64,000 nt of DNA from assembly GCF_001658005.1 (NCBI RefSeq), contig NZ_CP015987.1, positions 372,001-436,000 of the forward strand. Reading direction: 5' to 3'. Both the position numbers and the translations under genes were made by a program. This stretch comes from Sphingobium sp. EP60837 (lineage in GTDB: Bacteria > Pseudomonadota > Alphaproteobacteria > Sphingomonadales > Sphingomonadaceae). The stretch's first letter is position 1. Each line of letters opens with the position of its first letter. Positions 1-9,460 of the stretch are shown here, piece by piece. The notes under the pieces were generated by a model. It saw nothing but the letters and a program-made list of their open reading frames with translations, did no database searches and had not been told where the DNA came from.

Positions 1-1
1 T

Positions 2-2200
2 CCCAAGCCCGTCACGGCGCCTGCGGGCGCGCCCAATGTGCTGCTGATCCTGACGGACGATGTTGGGTTCGGCGCGGCTTCTACTTTCGGAGGGCCGATC
101 CCGACGCCCAATCTTGATCGGCTGGCCGCGCGCGGCCTTGTCTATAACCGCTTCCACACCACCGCCATGTGTTCGCCCACGCGCGCCGCGCTGCTGACCG
201 GGCGAAATCATCATGCTGTGGGCAACGGCATCGTCGCCAATTTATCGACGGGCTTCCCCGGCTATTCCAATATATTGCCGAAAACCGCCGCGACGATGGC
301 GGAAGTGCTGCGCCAAAATGGCTACAATACCGCGATGGTCGGCAAGCATCATAATGCGCCCGAAGCCGACGTCTCGCCCGCCGGACCCTTCGACATGTGG
401 CCGACCGGACTAGGCTTTGAACATTTCTATGGTTTCATGTCAGCGGAGACCAATCAATTCTCGCCGGCTCTTTATCGCGGCACCACCCCCATCGATACGC
501 TGAAGGAAGGAGTGCTCGACAAGGCGCTTGCCGATGAGGCCATTCAATGGATCCACAACCAGAAAGCAGCCGCGCCCGACAAGCCTTTCTTCCTTTATTA
601 TGCCACCGGCTCAGCGCATGCGCCGTTACAGGCGCCGGGGGATTGGATCGCCAAGTTCAAGGGCCATTTCGACAAGGGATGGGACGCGGTGCGTACACAG
701 ACCGTAAGCCGCCAGAAACGGCTCGGCATCATTCCCTCCGGCACCAAGGACACGCAGCGGCCGGAGGGCTTGGCGGCGTGGGGCGCACTCACGCTGGACC
801 AGCGCCGGATCAATGCGCGCTTCATGGAAGTCTATGCAGCGATGCTCGCCTATCAGGACGCGCAGATCGGCCGGGTCCTCGATGAACTCGATCGGATGGG
901 TGAGAGCGGCAACACGCTCGTCATGTTCATCGAAGGCGATAATGGCGCTGCCGCCGAAGGGGGCGACAATGGCAGTTCCAACCCGATGTCCGCCTTTGCC
1001 AATGCCATGCAGGAGGATGACAAGGCGCTGCTCGCCAATCTGGACAAGATCGGCGGTCCTGATGCGGTCGGCAATTGGGGCTATGGCTGGGCCTGGGCCA
1101 CGAACGCACCGTTCCGCTGGTTCAAGCAATATGCCTCCCACCTTGGCGGTACGCGCAATGGACTGGTCGTGTCCTGGCCCGACCAGATCAAGGCACGCGG
1201 CGTCCGTTCCCAATTCACCCATGTCATCGACGTGATGCCGACGATTTTGGAAGCGGCTGGCCTTAAGGCTCCCGACAGTGTCAATGGCGTCGCACAACAG
1301 CGGATCGACGGCGTCAGTTTCGCCTACAGCTTCGCCGCGCCCAAGGCGCCCGAGCGGCATGACACCCAATATTTCGAGATGATGGGCAACCACGCCATCT
1401 ATCATCAGGGCTGGCTGGCCAGCACCACGCCGGTGAACCTGCCATGGAAACGCGGCGACGGGTCGGTTCTGCCGAACCAATATAAGTGGGAGCTATACGA
1501 CCTGCGCAAGGACTTTTCCCAAGCGCACGATCTGGCGGCCATGCAGGGCGCGAAGTTGAAGGAGATGCAGGCACTCTTCCGGAAAGAGGCGGAGCGAAAC
1601 CAGGTTTTCCCACTTGACGACCGGATGACGCTTGCCAGGTTCCAGGCGGCCGAAAGCCAGCGGCCGCATCGCTCGACCTACAGCTATTGGGGAGCGGGCA
1701 TCAGCATCCCATCGGTCAATGCCGCTCCGCTGCTGGCGCGCAGTTTCCGTATCACTGCCGATATCGAGGTGGCGAAGGAGCCCGCGACTGGCGTCCTGGT
1801 TGCGCTGGGGAGCAAGTTTGGCGGTTGGAGCTTCTATTTGAAAGAGGGCCGGCCCGTCGCCCTGATGGCGGCATCGCAACTCACTGGCGACGAGTCGCAG
1901 GTCGCGGCGACGCAACCGATCGCATCGGGACGCAGTCGCATGGTCTTTGACTTCCACTATGACGGGGGCGTGAACGCCGGAGGCGAAATGATCATCTCTG
2001 TCAATGGCGACAAGATTGCGCAGGGCCGCATTAGGCGGACCATCTCTAAGCTGCCGGAGATGAGTGACACGTTGGACATCGGTTTTGATGCCGACACGCC
2101 GGTCACTTCCGATTATGGGGATGAAGGCCATTTCCCTGGCCGGATCGGAAAGGTCGATATATCGGTCGGCAAGCCTGGCGCTGCTGGCAAAGCGCCCTGA
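2..2200 (+). CDS. Sulfatase (arylsulfatase family), 5' end outside window
   Basis: Alkaline-phosphatase-superfamily sulfatase that hydrolyses a sulfate ester; the substrate cannot be told from sequence. The frame is open from base 2 and already reads APNVLLILTDDVGFG, the first metal-binding segment of sulfatases, so the true start lies upstream; the GTG at 38 is not the start. The motif CSPTR (Cys codon 170-172) fits the C-x-P-x-R signature whose Cys becomes formylglycine, followed by LLTGRNHH. The visible part is about 733 residues, the size of the long AtsA/PAS-type sulfatases, with a beta-rich C-terminal extension beyond about residue 550 as in that group. A TetR-type regulator follows 106 bp downstream on the same strand. 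Family assignment is firm; substrate and signal peptide are unseen. Confidence 0.93.
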   Translation, partial: PKPVTAPAGAPNVLLILTDDVGFGAASTFGGPIPTPNLDRLAARGLVYNRFHTTAMCSPTRAALLTGRNHHAVGNGIVANLSTGFPGYSNILPKTAATMAEVLRQNGYNTAMVGKHHNAPEADVSPAGPFDMWPTGLGFEHFYGFMSAETNQFSPALYRGTTPIDTLKEGVLDKALADEAIQWIHNQKAAAPDKPFFLYYATGSAHAPLQAPGDWIAKFKGHFDKGWDAVRTQTVSRQKRLGIIPSGTKDTQRPEGLAAWGALTLDQRRINARFMEVYAAMLAYQDAQIGRVLDELDRMGESGNTLVMFIEGDNGAAAEGGDNGSSNPMSAFANAMQEDDKALLANLDKIGGPDAVGNWGYGWAWATNAPFRWFKQYASHLGGTRNGLVVSWPDQIKARGVRSQFTHVIDVMPTILEAAGLKAPDSVNGVAQQRIDGVSFAYSFAAPKAPERHDTQYFEMMGNHAIYHQGWLASTTPVNLPWKRGDGSVLPNQYKWELYDLRKDFSQAHDLAAMQGAKLKEMQALFRKEAERNQVFPLDDRMTLARFQAAESQRPHRSTYSYWGAGISIPSVNAAPLLARSFRITADIEVAKEPATGVLVALGSKFGGWSFYLKEGRPVALMAASQLTGDESQVAATQPIASGRSRMVFDFHYDGGVNAGGEMIISVNGDKIAQGRIRRTISKLPEMSDTLDIGFDADTPVTSDYGDEGHFPGRIGKVDISVGKPGAAGKAP

Positions 2201-2306
2201 GAAGCCGGGTCCCGATGTTTGCGGTCGCGGGCCGCAGGCATTGGGAGGTGCTTTTCGGCTTTACCCGTTGACGTCGCACCCCGTCCGGCCGCTAAGGTAA
2301 GCCCGC

Positions 2307-3578
2307 ATGGTCGAAATCACCTCTCCCCCCATTTCCGCCGAACGCGACAACAGGACGCAAATCCTGAATGCGGCGGGCGAAGTTTTCTTAACTGAGGGCT
2401 TTGAGCGAACGAGCGTCGATAGGATCGCCGCTGTGGCGCATATGAGCAAGCAGAGCATTTACGAGCTTTACCCCAGCAAGCTCGCCTTGTTCGAAGCTGC
2501 CGTCCGGAACAAGTTGAACGGCGCGTGGCTCAATCTCTCCACCATCGATGGCGGCGCGAGTGCAGAGGACACGCTCGCCCGCTATGCGTTGCGCCTTTTT
2601 GAGGGTTTTGCCGAGCCAGTGAATTTCGGCCTGTTCCGCGCTAATATCGCGGCGGCGAACCACGTGCCGGACCTGGCAGCGGAACTGCATGAAAAGCGCT
2701 TGGCCGCGTCCCAGCCTCTCGCCGATTATCTTGAGACGCTGATCGATAAGGCGATGATAGTGCCATGCGACCCGCACGCCATGGCCATCCGTTTCGGGGG
2801 CATCGCAGTGGAGGGCGCGCGTTATTTTCTAGGCACCCCCTTGCCCGGCAAGGCTGCCCAGAAACGCGTCGTAGCTCATGCCGTTCATCTCTTCCTGGAT
2901 GGCTACCGCAGCATTGCGGATGTGGATCGAGTTAAGGCTGCGCCTCCGCTGATTGAACCGCCTGTCCGCGAAGGCGTAACGGCGCTGCGCCTGCCGGCAG
3001 AAAAGCTCCTGGCATTGGTGGATGCGGCGACCAGCGAATTTCTCGAATATGGCTATCGCCGTGCGAGCATCGACCGGATCGCAGCGGCGGTTCGGGTCAG
3101 CAAGGCGACCATATATCGCCAGTTCGGCAACAAGGAAAATCTGCTCCGCTATATCGTTCAACGCGACATTTTCGAAGCCAGCCGGCGGCCGCTTGGACAG
3201 CGTCCCACCAGCACGGACCCGGAAACCGGGCTGATTGTCTTGGCGCGGGAAGCATTGGATCGCCATCTGGAACCTGACAATATCCGCATGCATAGGTTAC
3301 TGGTCGTGGAAGCCGATTTCATCCCCGATCTTGCTCAGCTATTCTATGAAGGCCGCGTGCGCCGCCTGGGCGAGGCGTTAGAAAATCAACTGAACACATT
3401 GGGCCTGCCGCGCCCGAGCCATTCTGCGACGCGCATCTTCTACACACTTGCGACATTTGCCGTGCGCTTCTTCACAGCGACCACGCCGCCTGTGGCAGAA
3501 GATCGGGAGATCTATGCCAGAGAATGCGCCTCCTTGTTTCTACACGGGTTGCGGACGGACAACGGCCGTTACTTGTGA
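2307..3578 (+). CDS. Tandem TetR-family regulator (two TetR units fused)
   Basis: 423 residues, about twice a normal TetR protein. Two complete TetR N-terminal HTH regions are visible: one at residues about 12-60 (ILNAAGEVFLTEGFERTSV, then MSKQSIYELYPSK) and one at about 230-285 (ALVDAATSEFLEYGYRRASI, then VSKATIYRQFGNKE), each followed by a helical ligand/dimer region. TetR proteins are normally homodimeric repressors, so this chain could fold as an intramolecular pseudo-dimer or bind two operators. It lies 106 bp downstream of the sulfatase gene and may control it. Start ATG 2307 gives an N-terminus directly before the first HTH. Function as a DNA-binding regulator is secure; the ligand is unknown. 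Confidence 0.9.
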   Translation: MVEITSPPISAERDNRTQILNAAGEVFLTEGFERTSVDRIAAVAHMSKQSIYELYPSKLALFEAAVRNKLNGAWLNLSTIDGGASAEDTLARYALRLFEGFAEPVNFGLFRANIAAANHVPDLAAELHEKRLAASQPLADYLETLIDKAMIVPCDPHAMAIRFGGIAVEGARYFLGTPLPGKAAQKRVVAHAVHLFLDGYRSIADVDRVKAAPPLIEPPVREGVTALRLPAEKLLALVDAATSEFLEYGYRRASIDRIAAAVRVSKATIYRQFGNKENLLRYIVQRDIFEASRRPLGQRPTSTDPETGLIVLAREALDRHLEPDNIRMHRLLVVEADFIPDLAQLFYEGRVRRLGEALENQLNTLGLPRPSHSATRIFYTLATFAVRFFTATTPPVAEDREIYARECASLFLHGLRTDNGRYL

Positions 3579-3883
3579 GGATTATTCTGTACCTCCAGCG
3601 TCAGCCTTTGGTTAAGCAAGGCATAATCCAGCGGCGAATGATCGCGGAAATGCGAGCGGCGGATGACGCTCAATAGCGCTATGTTCAAACTCCCTGAACC
3701 CACGCCCGCCAAAAACCCTAATGACAGGGTCTTTGGCGGCAAGGTCGTGCCTGTCGATACAGGCCTTCGCTCAACAACCGACCATCTCCTCCTTCGATTG
3801 TTTCCATCGATCGGCCAGCTATGGCGCGCGCAAGGAACTGACAACGTGGGGAGTTGATCCACTCCTACACTAAACGCCTCAGT
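3579..3883. other. Intergenic region between convergent genes
   Basis: 305 bp between the tandem TetR gene and the convergent VOC gene. Apart from the hairpin at 3706-3739, open frames on both strands are short and show no family I recognise; a minus-strand frame could be a remnant but I cannot identify it. Confidence 0.5.
3706..3739. terminator. Strong inverted repeat, candidate bidirectional terminator
   Basis: A 14-bp stem with one mismatch and a 6-nt loop: CCGCCAAAAACCCT pairs with AGGGTCTTTGGCGG. It lies between two convergent genes, where a shared terminator is expected, but it is about 130 bp from either stop and has no clear T-run, so it could also be a mobile-repeat remnant. Confidence 0.4.
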
Positions 3884-4768
3884 TTAACCAGCAGACGATA
3901 TCGGCCGCATGAGTTCAATACGAACGCCATCCGGGTCCGCGCCGTGCATTAACTCGATCATCGGGGTTGTCACATGGGCCTCTTCAACGAAATAGCCACC
4001 GCGCTCTGCAAGCTCGGCCGCCGTCGTGGCAGGATCGTCATCCCAGAAGGCGATATGGGTGAGACCGAAACGGTTAAGCGGTTGGCGTTCGCGTGATCCG
4101 AAGCTAGCGGGCTCAAGCACCTTCAGCAGTTCGATCGTGTTGCCCCCCGCATCGCGCACCATCTGCGCGCGCAGTTTGATGCCTGGGACTTCGTTGATGA
4201 CGCCTAACCAGTCAAAGCCCTGATCAAGGACATAATTTTCTGCGGGAGTGAAGCCAAGCGCTTCATAATAGTTGAGCGAGGCGTCGATATCTTCCACGCA
4301 GATACCGCTGTGGGAGAAGCGCTCGGCCTCGCCGGGCGATTTCATCAGTTCGACACGCACGCCGTCCGGGTCGGTGCAGTAGAGCATGGTAGTATCATTG
4401 GCGGCGAAGTAAGCGCGGGTTTCTTCATAAATCGTGCCACCTGCTTTCGCGATCCGTGCGGCCCAGGCGTCAATGTCATCCACATAGAATGAAATGTGTA
4501 CCAAGCCATATTGAAGGGTGGACCGTTTCTCACGCGGCCCCGTCGCCGGCGGCTCGAGAAACTGCAGCAATTCGATCACCGGGCCGTCCTGGCGTTTGAG
4601 CATCACCGCCCGCAGCTGAACGCCAGGAATTTGCATGGTCTTCGCCATATCGGGGCCTTCGATAACCCCATGATCCTGATAAGGCTCGAAGCCGAGTGCG
4701 TCCCGATAGAAGCGTTCCGACGCCGCGATATCGTTCACGCAGATCCCGCGATGTGACAGTCTGACCAT
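3884..4768 (-). CDS. Two-domain VOC (glyoxalase/dioxygenase-fold) protein
   Basis: Two VOC modules in one chain: residues about 1-135 (begins RLSHRGICVNDI) and about 140-290 (RFSHSGICVEDI). Each keeps the pattern of metal ligands seen in the family, an early His (LSHRG, FSHSG), an internal His (VHISF, THIAF) and a late Glu (VRVELMK, VRIELMR), so a metal-dependent lyase or dioxygenase-like activity is plausible. The start is taken at ATG 4768, not the in-frame ATG at 4783: the sequence GGAGAGG sits 5 nt before 4768, while the longer form would put that Shine-Dalgarno inside the gene. The product is about 294 residues. Substrate is unknown; proximity to a sulfatase and TetR regulator hints at aromatic or sulfate-ester catabolism, an inference only. 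Confidence 0.85.
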   Translation of the reverse strand: MVRLSHRGICVNDIAASERFYRDALGFEPYQDHGVIEGPDMAKTMQIPGVQLRAVMLKRQDGPVIELLQFLEPPATGPREKRSTLQYGLVHISFYVDDIDAWAARIAKAGGTIYEETRAYFAANDTTMLYCTDPDGVRVELMKSPGEAERFSHSGICVEDIDASLNYYEALGFTPAENYVLDQGFDWLGVINEVPGIKLRAQMVRDAGGNTIELLKVLEPASFGSRERQPLNRFGLTHIAFWDDDPATTAAELAERGGYFVEEAHVTTPMIELMHGADPDGVRIELMRPISSAG

Positions 4769-4783
4769 TGGCCTCTCCTTCAT

Positions 4784-5382
4784 TATAGCTATTGTCGCTT
4801 AACCTATCCCGCTGGAACGGGTGATCCACGCTCGCTGCGGCCTTGTTTGTGACAATGTCGGAAGCGCCGGCAGTTATAATATTCGCCTTGCCGACGAGCG
4901 ATCTCCTCGATTCCCTCCGTCCGGTGCCGTGATGTTATCAGTTGCGTGGACTGCGGCTTGATTACAAATCTGCTGAGGCCGTACCTCGTCTAAATGAAGT
5001 ACCGCGCGACGCACAGCTGGAATGCGAGCGTTCCGAAATGACAGAGTTAGCAACATTCCATCCCTTCGTCGATATGATGAAATAGACCCTCACCGGGAAA
5101 GAACCGCCCATTGGATCTGTTTAGCTCTCCTAATATTTGAAAGAGGGGCACCGTGCTGGGGACGCCCCCTGTCCTGCTAGTCCTCAAGAAACGGAGCCAA
5201 GGCAGGGCCAATTTCGCCGTGCGCTCGATACCAGTCGCACTGATTTTGGGCGCCCCTTACGTCATCGATCCGCGAAGGTTATCGCAGACCCTCGGCGTTC
5301 TGGGACGCGCGAGTTCCGAGAGCACACTGGGGAATTCTTTGAGCCTGTCGCGATGTCGGCGAGCCGCCGTGGCTTATCGAAA
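4784..5382. other. Intergenic region, no gene supported
   Basis: About 600 bp between the start of the VOC gene and the 3' end of the c-di-GMP gene. The open frames here (for example on the plus strand from 5137 and 5153) overlap one another, have no recognisable domain and look like chance frames. It should contain the VOC promoter; none is convincing by eye. Confidence 0.5.
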
Positions 5383-6766
5383 CTATGGCCCCGCGTGCGA
5401 CGCCACCCTTCCTGCGATAAGTCCGCTGTTCGCTTGTGAAGCGGACAGTTGCGCTGAGCTTGCCGGCCCTGCGCCTGGAAAACCGTAGAAGAAACCCTGT
5501 GCCTGCGGACAACCTTCTTCCTGGACCATTCGGCGCTGTGTATCTGTTTCGACCCCTTCAGCGACAACCGGCAAAGCAAGGCTTTTGCCGATCCCGACGA
5601 TCGCGCGGATGATCGAGCGGGCCGCCTCGTCGTCCTCCATCGTCTGTATGAAGCTCCGATCGATCTTGATCTTGTCGAAGGGAAAGCTCTGGAGATTGCT
5701 CAGCGAGGAATAGCCCGTGCCGAAATCGTCCATGACCACCCGCACGCCTCGCTCTTTCAGGGCGTGAAGGACCCGAATGGTTTGGTCCCGATCCTTCATC
5801 AGTGCGGTCTCGGTGATCTCCAGTTCGAGACGATCAGGCGCTAGCCCGGCGTCCATCAGTGCAGAGGTTACCGTCTCCTCCAATGTCGCCACTTGGAACT
5901 GCACTGCTGAAATGTTCACCGCCAGGGTGAGCGGTTCCACCCAGAGCGCTGCTTCCCGACAGGCACGGCGCAGGACCCAGTCGCCGATGGGAAGGATCGC
6001 TCCTGTGTCCTCGGCAATGGGGATGAACTCGTCCGGTGGCACCTCGCCACGATCTGGGTGGGTCCAGCGCAACAGGGCTTCATAGCCGGAGACCTTACCG
6101 TCTACGGTTGTGACCAGTGGCTGATAGACCAAATATAGCTGGTTGCGCGTGATAGCGTGACGCAGGTCGCTTTCCAGCTGCCGCCGTTGCCTCGCTTCCA
6201 GGTCCATCTGTGCGTCGAAGAAGGCAGCGACCCCCCTGCCGGATGTCTTGGCGCGATAGAGGGCGATGTCGGCAGCATGATGCAGCGCCGCGGCATCGGC
6301 TCCGTCCTGTGGGAAAACCGCCACACCAATGCTGATGCCAACGGCAGTCGGGTCCATGGCGGGGTTCATCTCTTCTCGAAAGATTTCCAGTATGCGATGG
6401 GCGAGCACCCGAGCGCCATCAGGCTGCGCCGAACCAACCTGGAGAATGACAAACTCATCGCCGCCCATGCGCGCGACCGTGTCGGCACCACGAACGCAGC
6501 GCTTCAGCATGAAGGCGACCCGCTCGAGTATCCGGTCGCCTTCCCCATGGCCGAAAATATCATTGATTGCTTTGAAGCGGTCGAGGTCAAGCGCTAGCAG
6601 CGCCAGAGGCTCACCAGTGCGCTTGGACAATGCGAGGGCATGTTCTAACCGTTCCTGTAGCAGGGTTCGATTAGGTAACCCCGTCAGACCATCATGCCGT
6701 GCCAGATGTTCGATTTGCCGCTGCGCTGCCTTCGTTTCCGTCAGATCACGGACAGCCAGAACCTGA

Positions 6767-7720
6767 GAGTCGGTGCCGAAATTAAACTGCATGGAAACAA
6801 TGCCTTGCGATCCGCCTCGTGATGAGTTGAATCGAGGCGACGAAGAGCCAGGCGGTCGCGGATGCGATGGTCTGTTCGAAGTCTTTGGCAAGGCGGCGGT
6901 TTCGGTTGAGCCATGCAAGAGTTCGCTCGACAACCCAGCGTCTTGGCAGGACTTCGAAGCCGCTGGCAGCGTCCGAGCGTTTGATGATCTCTACCGTCCA
7001 TTGCCCGATGCGCTTCAAGGCATCTCTGAGCTTGCTACCCGAATAGCCTCCGTCGGCAAACACGTGGCGTAGCCAGGGGAAGCGTCCCAAGATCTCTGCG
7101 AGCACCAGCGGTGCGCCATCACGATCCTGAATATCGGCGGTGTGAATGACGGCATGGACCAGATGTCCTTCGGTATCGGTGAGGATATGCCGCTTGCGCC
7201 CTTTCACTTTCTTGCCTGCATCGTAGCCCCGTGGGCCGCCGGATTCTGTGGTTTTCACCGACTGGCTATCGATCACACCAGCGCTGGGAGACGCCTCCCG
7301 GCCGCTGGTCTCGCGCGCCAGCATCAAGAGGGCGTGATTGATGTTCAGCCATAGCCCGGTGTCACGCCACAGCGTGAACCAGCGCCGGACGGTTGATGTG
7401 GGCGGGAAGCAAGGCGGCAGCATGCGCCAAGGCAGACCGCCGCGCAGCAGATAGAGGATCGCTTCGACAATACGCCGCATTGCCCACTTCCGTGGTCGGC
7501 CCACTTTCGATGCCGGGGGAAAGAACCGCTTCAGGATCTCCCACTCGCCATCCGTCAAATCGGTTGGCAAATGCAGGCCTTTGCGGGCATGGTGTCCGCG
7601 AGTGATGTCAGTCCACATCGTTGAATCCAGGTAGTTTTTGGCGAAACCCCGGAATCAACGGTCGCCCACGCTGTCAAGCTAGGAGGCCGATATCACTCAA
7701 CTTAATTTCGGCGCAGACAC
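6767..7720 (-). mobile_element. IS5-family insertion sequence (IS1031-like), 954 bp
   Basis: The ends are imperfect inverted repeats GAGTCGGTGCCGAAATTAA (left) and GTGTCTGCGCCGAAATTAA (right, reverse strand), flanked by the direct repeat TGA at 6764-6766 and 7721-7723, a TNA-type 3-bp target duplication as in the IS1031 group. It carries one transposase gene and sits inside the c-di-GMP gene. The ends were set by matching repeats and by the fact that excision restores the host frame. The single intact transposase frame suggests a recent insertion. Confidence 0.9.
6782..7618 (-). CDS. IS5-family transposase
   Basis: 278-residue DDE transposase in a single uninterrupted frame, filling the element. 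The N-terminal part (LTDGEWEILKRFFPP, then RRIVEAILYLLRGGLPWRML) is the IS5-type DNA-binding region. The catalytic triad can be placed at VIDSQSVK (Asp), VFADGGYSG (Asp) and WVVERTLAWL (Glu), with the family Y-R-K-like region KVKGRKRHI between the first two. Its stop codon lies 15 bp from the left element end. Nothing suggests inactivation. Its last codons overlap, in another frame, an ATG (6790-6792) that opens into the disrupted host gene. Confidence 0.95.
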   Translation of the reverse strand: MWTDITRGHHARKGLHLPTDLTDGEWEILKRFFPPASKVGRPRKWAMRRIVEAILYLLRGGLPWRMLPPCFPPTSTVRRWFTLWRDTGLWLNINHALLMLARETSGREASPSAGVIDSQSVKTTESGGPRGYDAGKKVKGRKRHILTDTEGHLVHAVIHTADIQDRDGAPLVLAEILGRFPWLRHVFADGGYSGSKLRDALKRIGQWTVEIIKRSDAASGFEVLPRRWVVERTLAWLNRNRRLAKDFEQTIASATAWLFVASIQLITRRIARHCFHAV

Positions 7721-8883
7721 TGAGACAAGCGACCGCGATATTCGATTTCGTGCACGCCAACTTCGAACAACTGCTCGGCATCGCCTCCGCGCCGCACGGC
7801 TTCCACCGCCTTGTGCCGCTCCTCTATAATGGGACGGCCGTCTTGGGCTGCGAGCAGGCTTTCGGGATCCAGTCCCACCAGGTCGGACGGGCTACTGTTC
7901 ATCCATTCAGCAAAACGCTCATTGCCCTCAACGATCTTGTGATCGCGTACGATCAAGATGCCCTCCAGCGTCGCTCCGGCGAAGCCCTTGAGATCGGTGA
8001 GGTAACGATCGATCAGGGTCGCCGCGGCCGTCAGGATCACCACGACCATGGTCGATGCCACGATTGCCCCGATCAACCATTCCCGTCCGGTCGTGGCGTG
8101 GACCGCGGCCAGGGTCGGGTCGAACTTCAGCGTCGTGGCCGACATGCTGGTAAAATGAAGCGCGCAAACGGCGAGTACCGAGGCCGAAACTGCAGGAAAG
8201 AACCTGCGTCCGCCCATCAGATGACCGAAGATGTAGAAGGCGGTTGCGAAAAGGCTCATTGCTAACGCAAGGCTGATGGCGACAGCGTTCCAGTCATAGG
8301 AAATATGGGCTTGTGCGCGAATGGCCGCCATGCCGATGAAATGCATCACGCCTACGCTGCAGGCAGCGATAATTCCCGCGAGCGCACAGCGTGCGGCAGA
8401 TGCTTGGCCCAATAAGCGTAGCGCGGTCCAGAAACCGAGGATCGCGGCGGCCGCAGAAATCAATGTAGGAAAGAAGGCGTAGCCAATCGGCAGAACACCA
8501 TCATAAGCTAGCATGGCCACAAAGTGGGTCGCCCACACACCGAGACCACCGGCGAAGCCCCCAATGGCTAACCAGGACGCACGGCGCTCCCATCGACATT
8601 CCTGCGCACGGGCAAGTGCGAGAAAAAAAGCCAGGCTGCCCACGATCCAGATGGCGGCCGCGAGACCCACGACGAAAAGGTCATGCTGCGTCAACACGCA
8701 TTCGAACACACGAAACATAAGGCCCTCATCGCTGACGGCACAGCTAAGCCTATGTAAGTTATAATCGGGTTAACCAGCTGAGCAGCAGCCGGCCCCTGAC
8801 TGCCTCAATTTTAAGGATCGTTGATACGCCAGCTCTGGACTGCAGTTCGTCGAACTAGCGGCGCTCTTGGAAGAGGTCCGCCT

Positions 8884-9337
8884 TTATGAAGCAGGAGGCG
8901 GATCCGCAATGCCGCGCGGCCGTCCGGCATAGTCGCGATCGACGATCGCATTTTGCAACCCATCGATCGCTTCCTTGTCGCCCGTTTCAAAGCTGGAGGA
9001 GGAGCGCATCGCCGCGACGATCTGCTCGGTCGATCCGGGCGGGGCGCCTCCCCTTCGATCGCGAAGGCAGGTCTCGTTGGTGATGAGATCCGCACCGCGG
9101 GCGAGCACGGCCGGGTCATAGCGTTCGATGATCGCGCGCGCTTCGGCATCGATATGGACGCTGATCTGCCCTTTTAGCTTCGCCGTGCGGCGCACCGTGG
9201 GGCACAGGTCCGTCGTGCCGAGCAGATTGTCGACAACGCGGTGCCGAGACGAGTGCCGCCTCGCCCCGGCGATATGCTTCTACGGAATCGAGCGCCTCGA
9301 GATAGTTGCCGGAAGTGGCACCGGCACGTCGAGACAA
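8884..9337 (-). pseudogene. Unidentified frameshifted gene upstream of the TonB receptor
   Basis: A coherent minus-strand coding stretch that needs a frame change near 9225-9240. The 5' part reads SGNYLEALDSVEAYRRGE; the 3' part, in another frame, reads VVDNLLGTTDLCPTVRRT, continues through KGQISVHIDAEARAIIERY and ends RPRGIADPPPAS at 8884. Composition and codon use look genuine over about 150 codons, but I do not recognise the family. Either this is a decaying gene or the active gene starts at the GTG near 9195 and encodes about 103 residues. It is divergent from the TonB receptor gene, so it may once have shared its iron-responsive region. Confidence 0.4.
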
Positions 9338-9394
9338 TGTACCGACGGCTTCGATCGATGCTCCGGCAACAGAAAAGGTCGCGACCCCTCGTTA

Positions 9395-9413
9395 AATGAG
9401 ATTGACTTGCATT
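9395..9413 (+). promoter_or_regulatory. Candidate Fur box before the TonB receptor gene
   Basis: AATGAGATTGACTTGCATT is an imperfect 19-bp palindrome of the Fur-box type (AATG...CATT outer arms), 48 bp before the ATG of the receptor gene, and it contains a TTGACT that could serve as -35. A ferric-uptake gene pair downstream makes Fur control likely; the match is by eye only. Confidence 0.45.
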
Positions 9414-9460
9414 AGTATCGTTCGTTCGCTAGCGAGCCCGAAGAATTAGGGGGGCCCATC

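Larger units (their letters stand above)
5383..8718 (-). pseudogene. MHYT-PAS-GGDEF-EAL c-di-GMP protein, split by an IS element
   Basis: One gene in two pieces. The 5' piece (8718 down to 7721) encodes a MHYT sensor of seven predicted membrane spans (ATHFVAML, VMHFIGMA and ALHFTSMS are the three MHYT motifs) and a PAS domain. The 3' piece (6766 down to 5383) encodes GGDEF with intact active site (RMGGDEF) and an intact RxxD inhibitory site (RGAD) five residues before it, then EAL with YEALLRW, VNIS, LEITE, DDFGTGYS, KIDRSF and AEGVET, so catalytic residues of both domains remain. Removing the insertion and one TGA copy restores an unbroken frame reading YRGRLSQVLAVRDL. The protein would have been an inner-membrane diguanylate cyclase/phosphodiesterase. 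The downstream half stays open into the IS end and may be expressed alone. Confidence 0.92.

Noticed and set aside
626..1480. 284-residue minus-strand frame inside the sulfatase gene
   Set aside because: Antisense to an intact sulfatase domain and without recognisable motifs.
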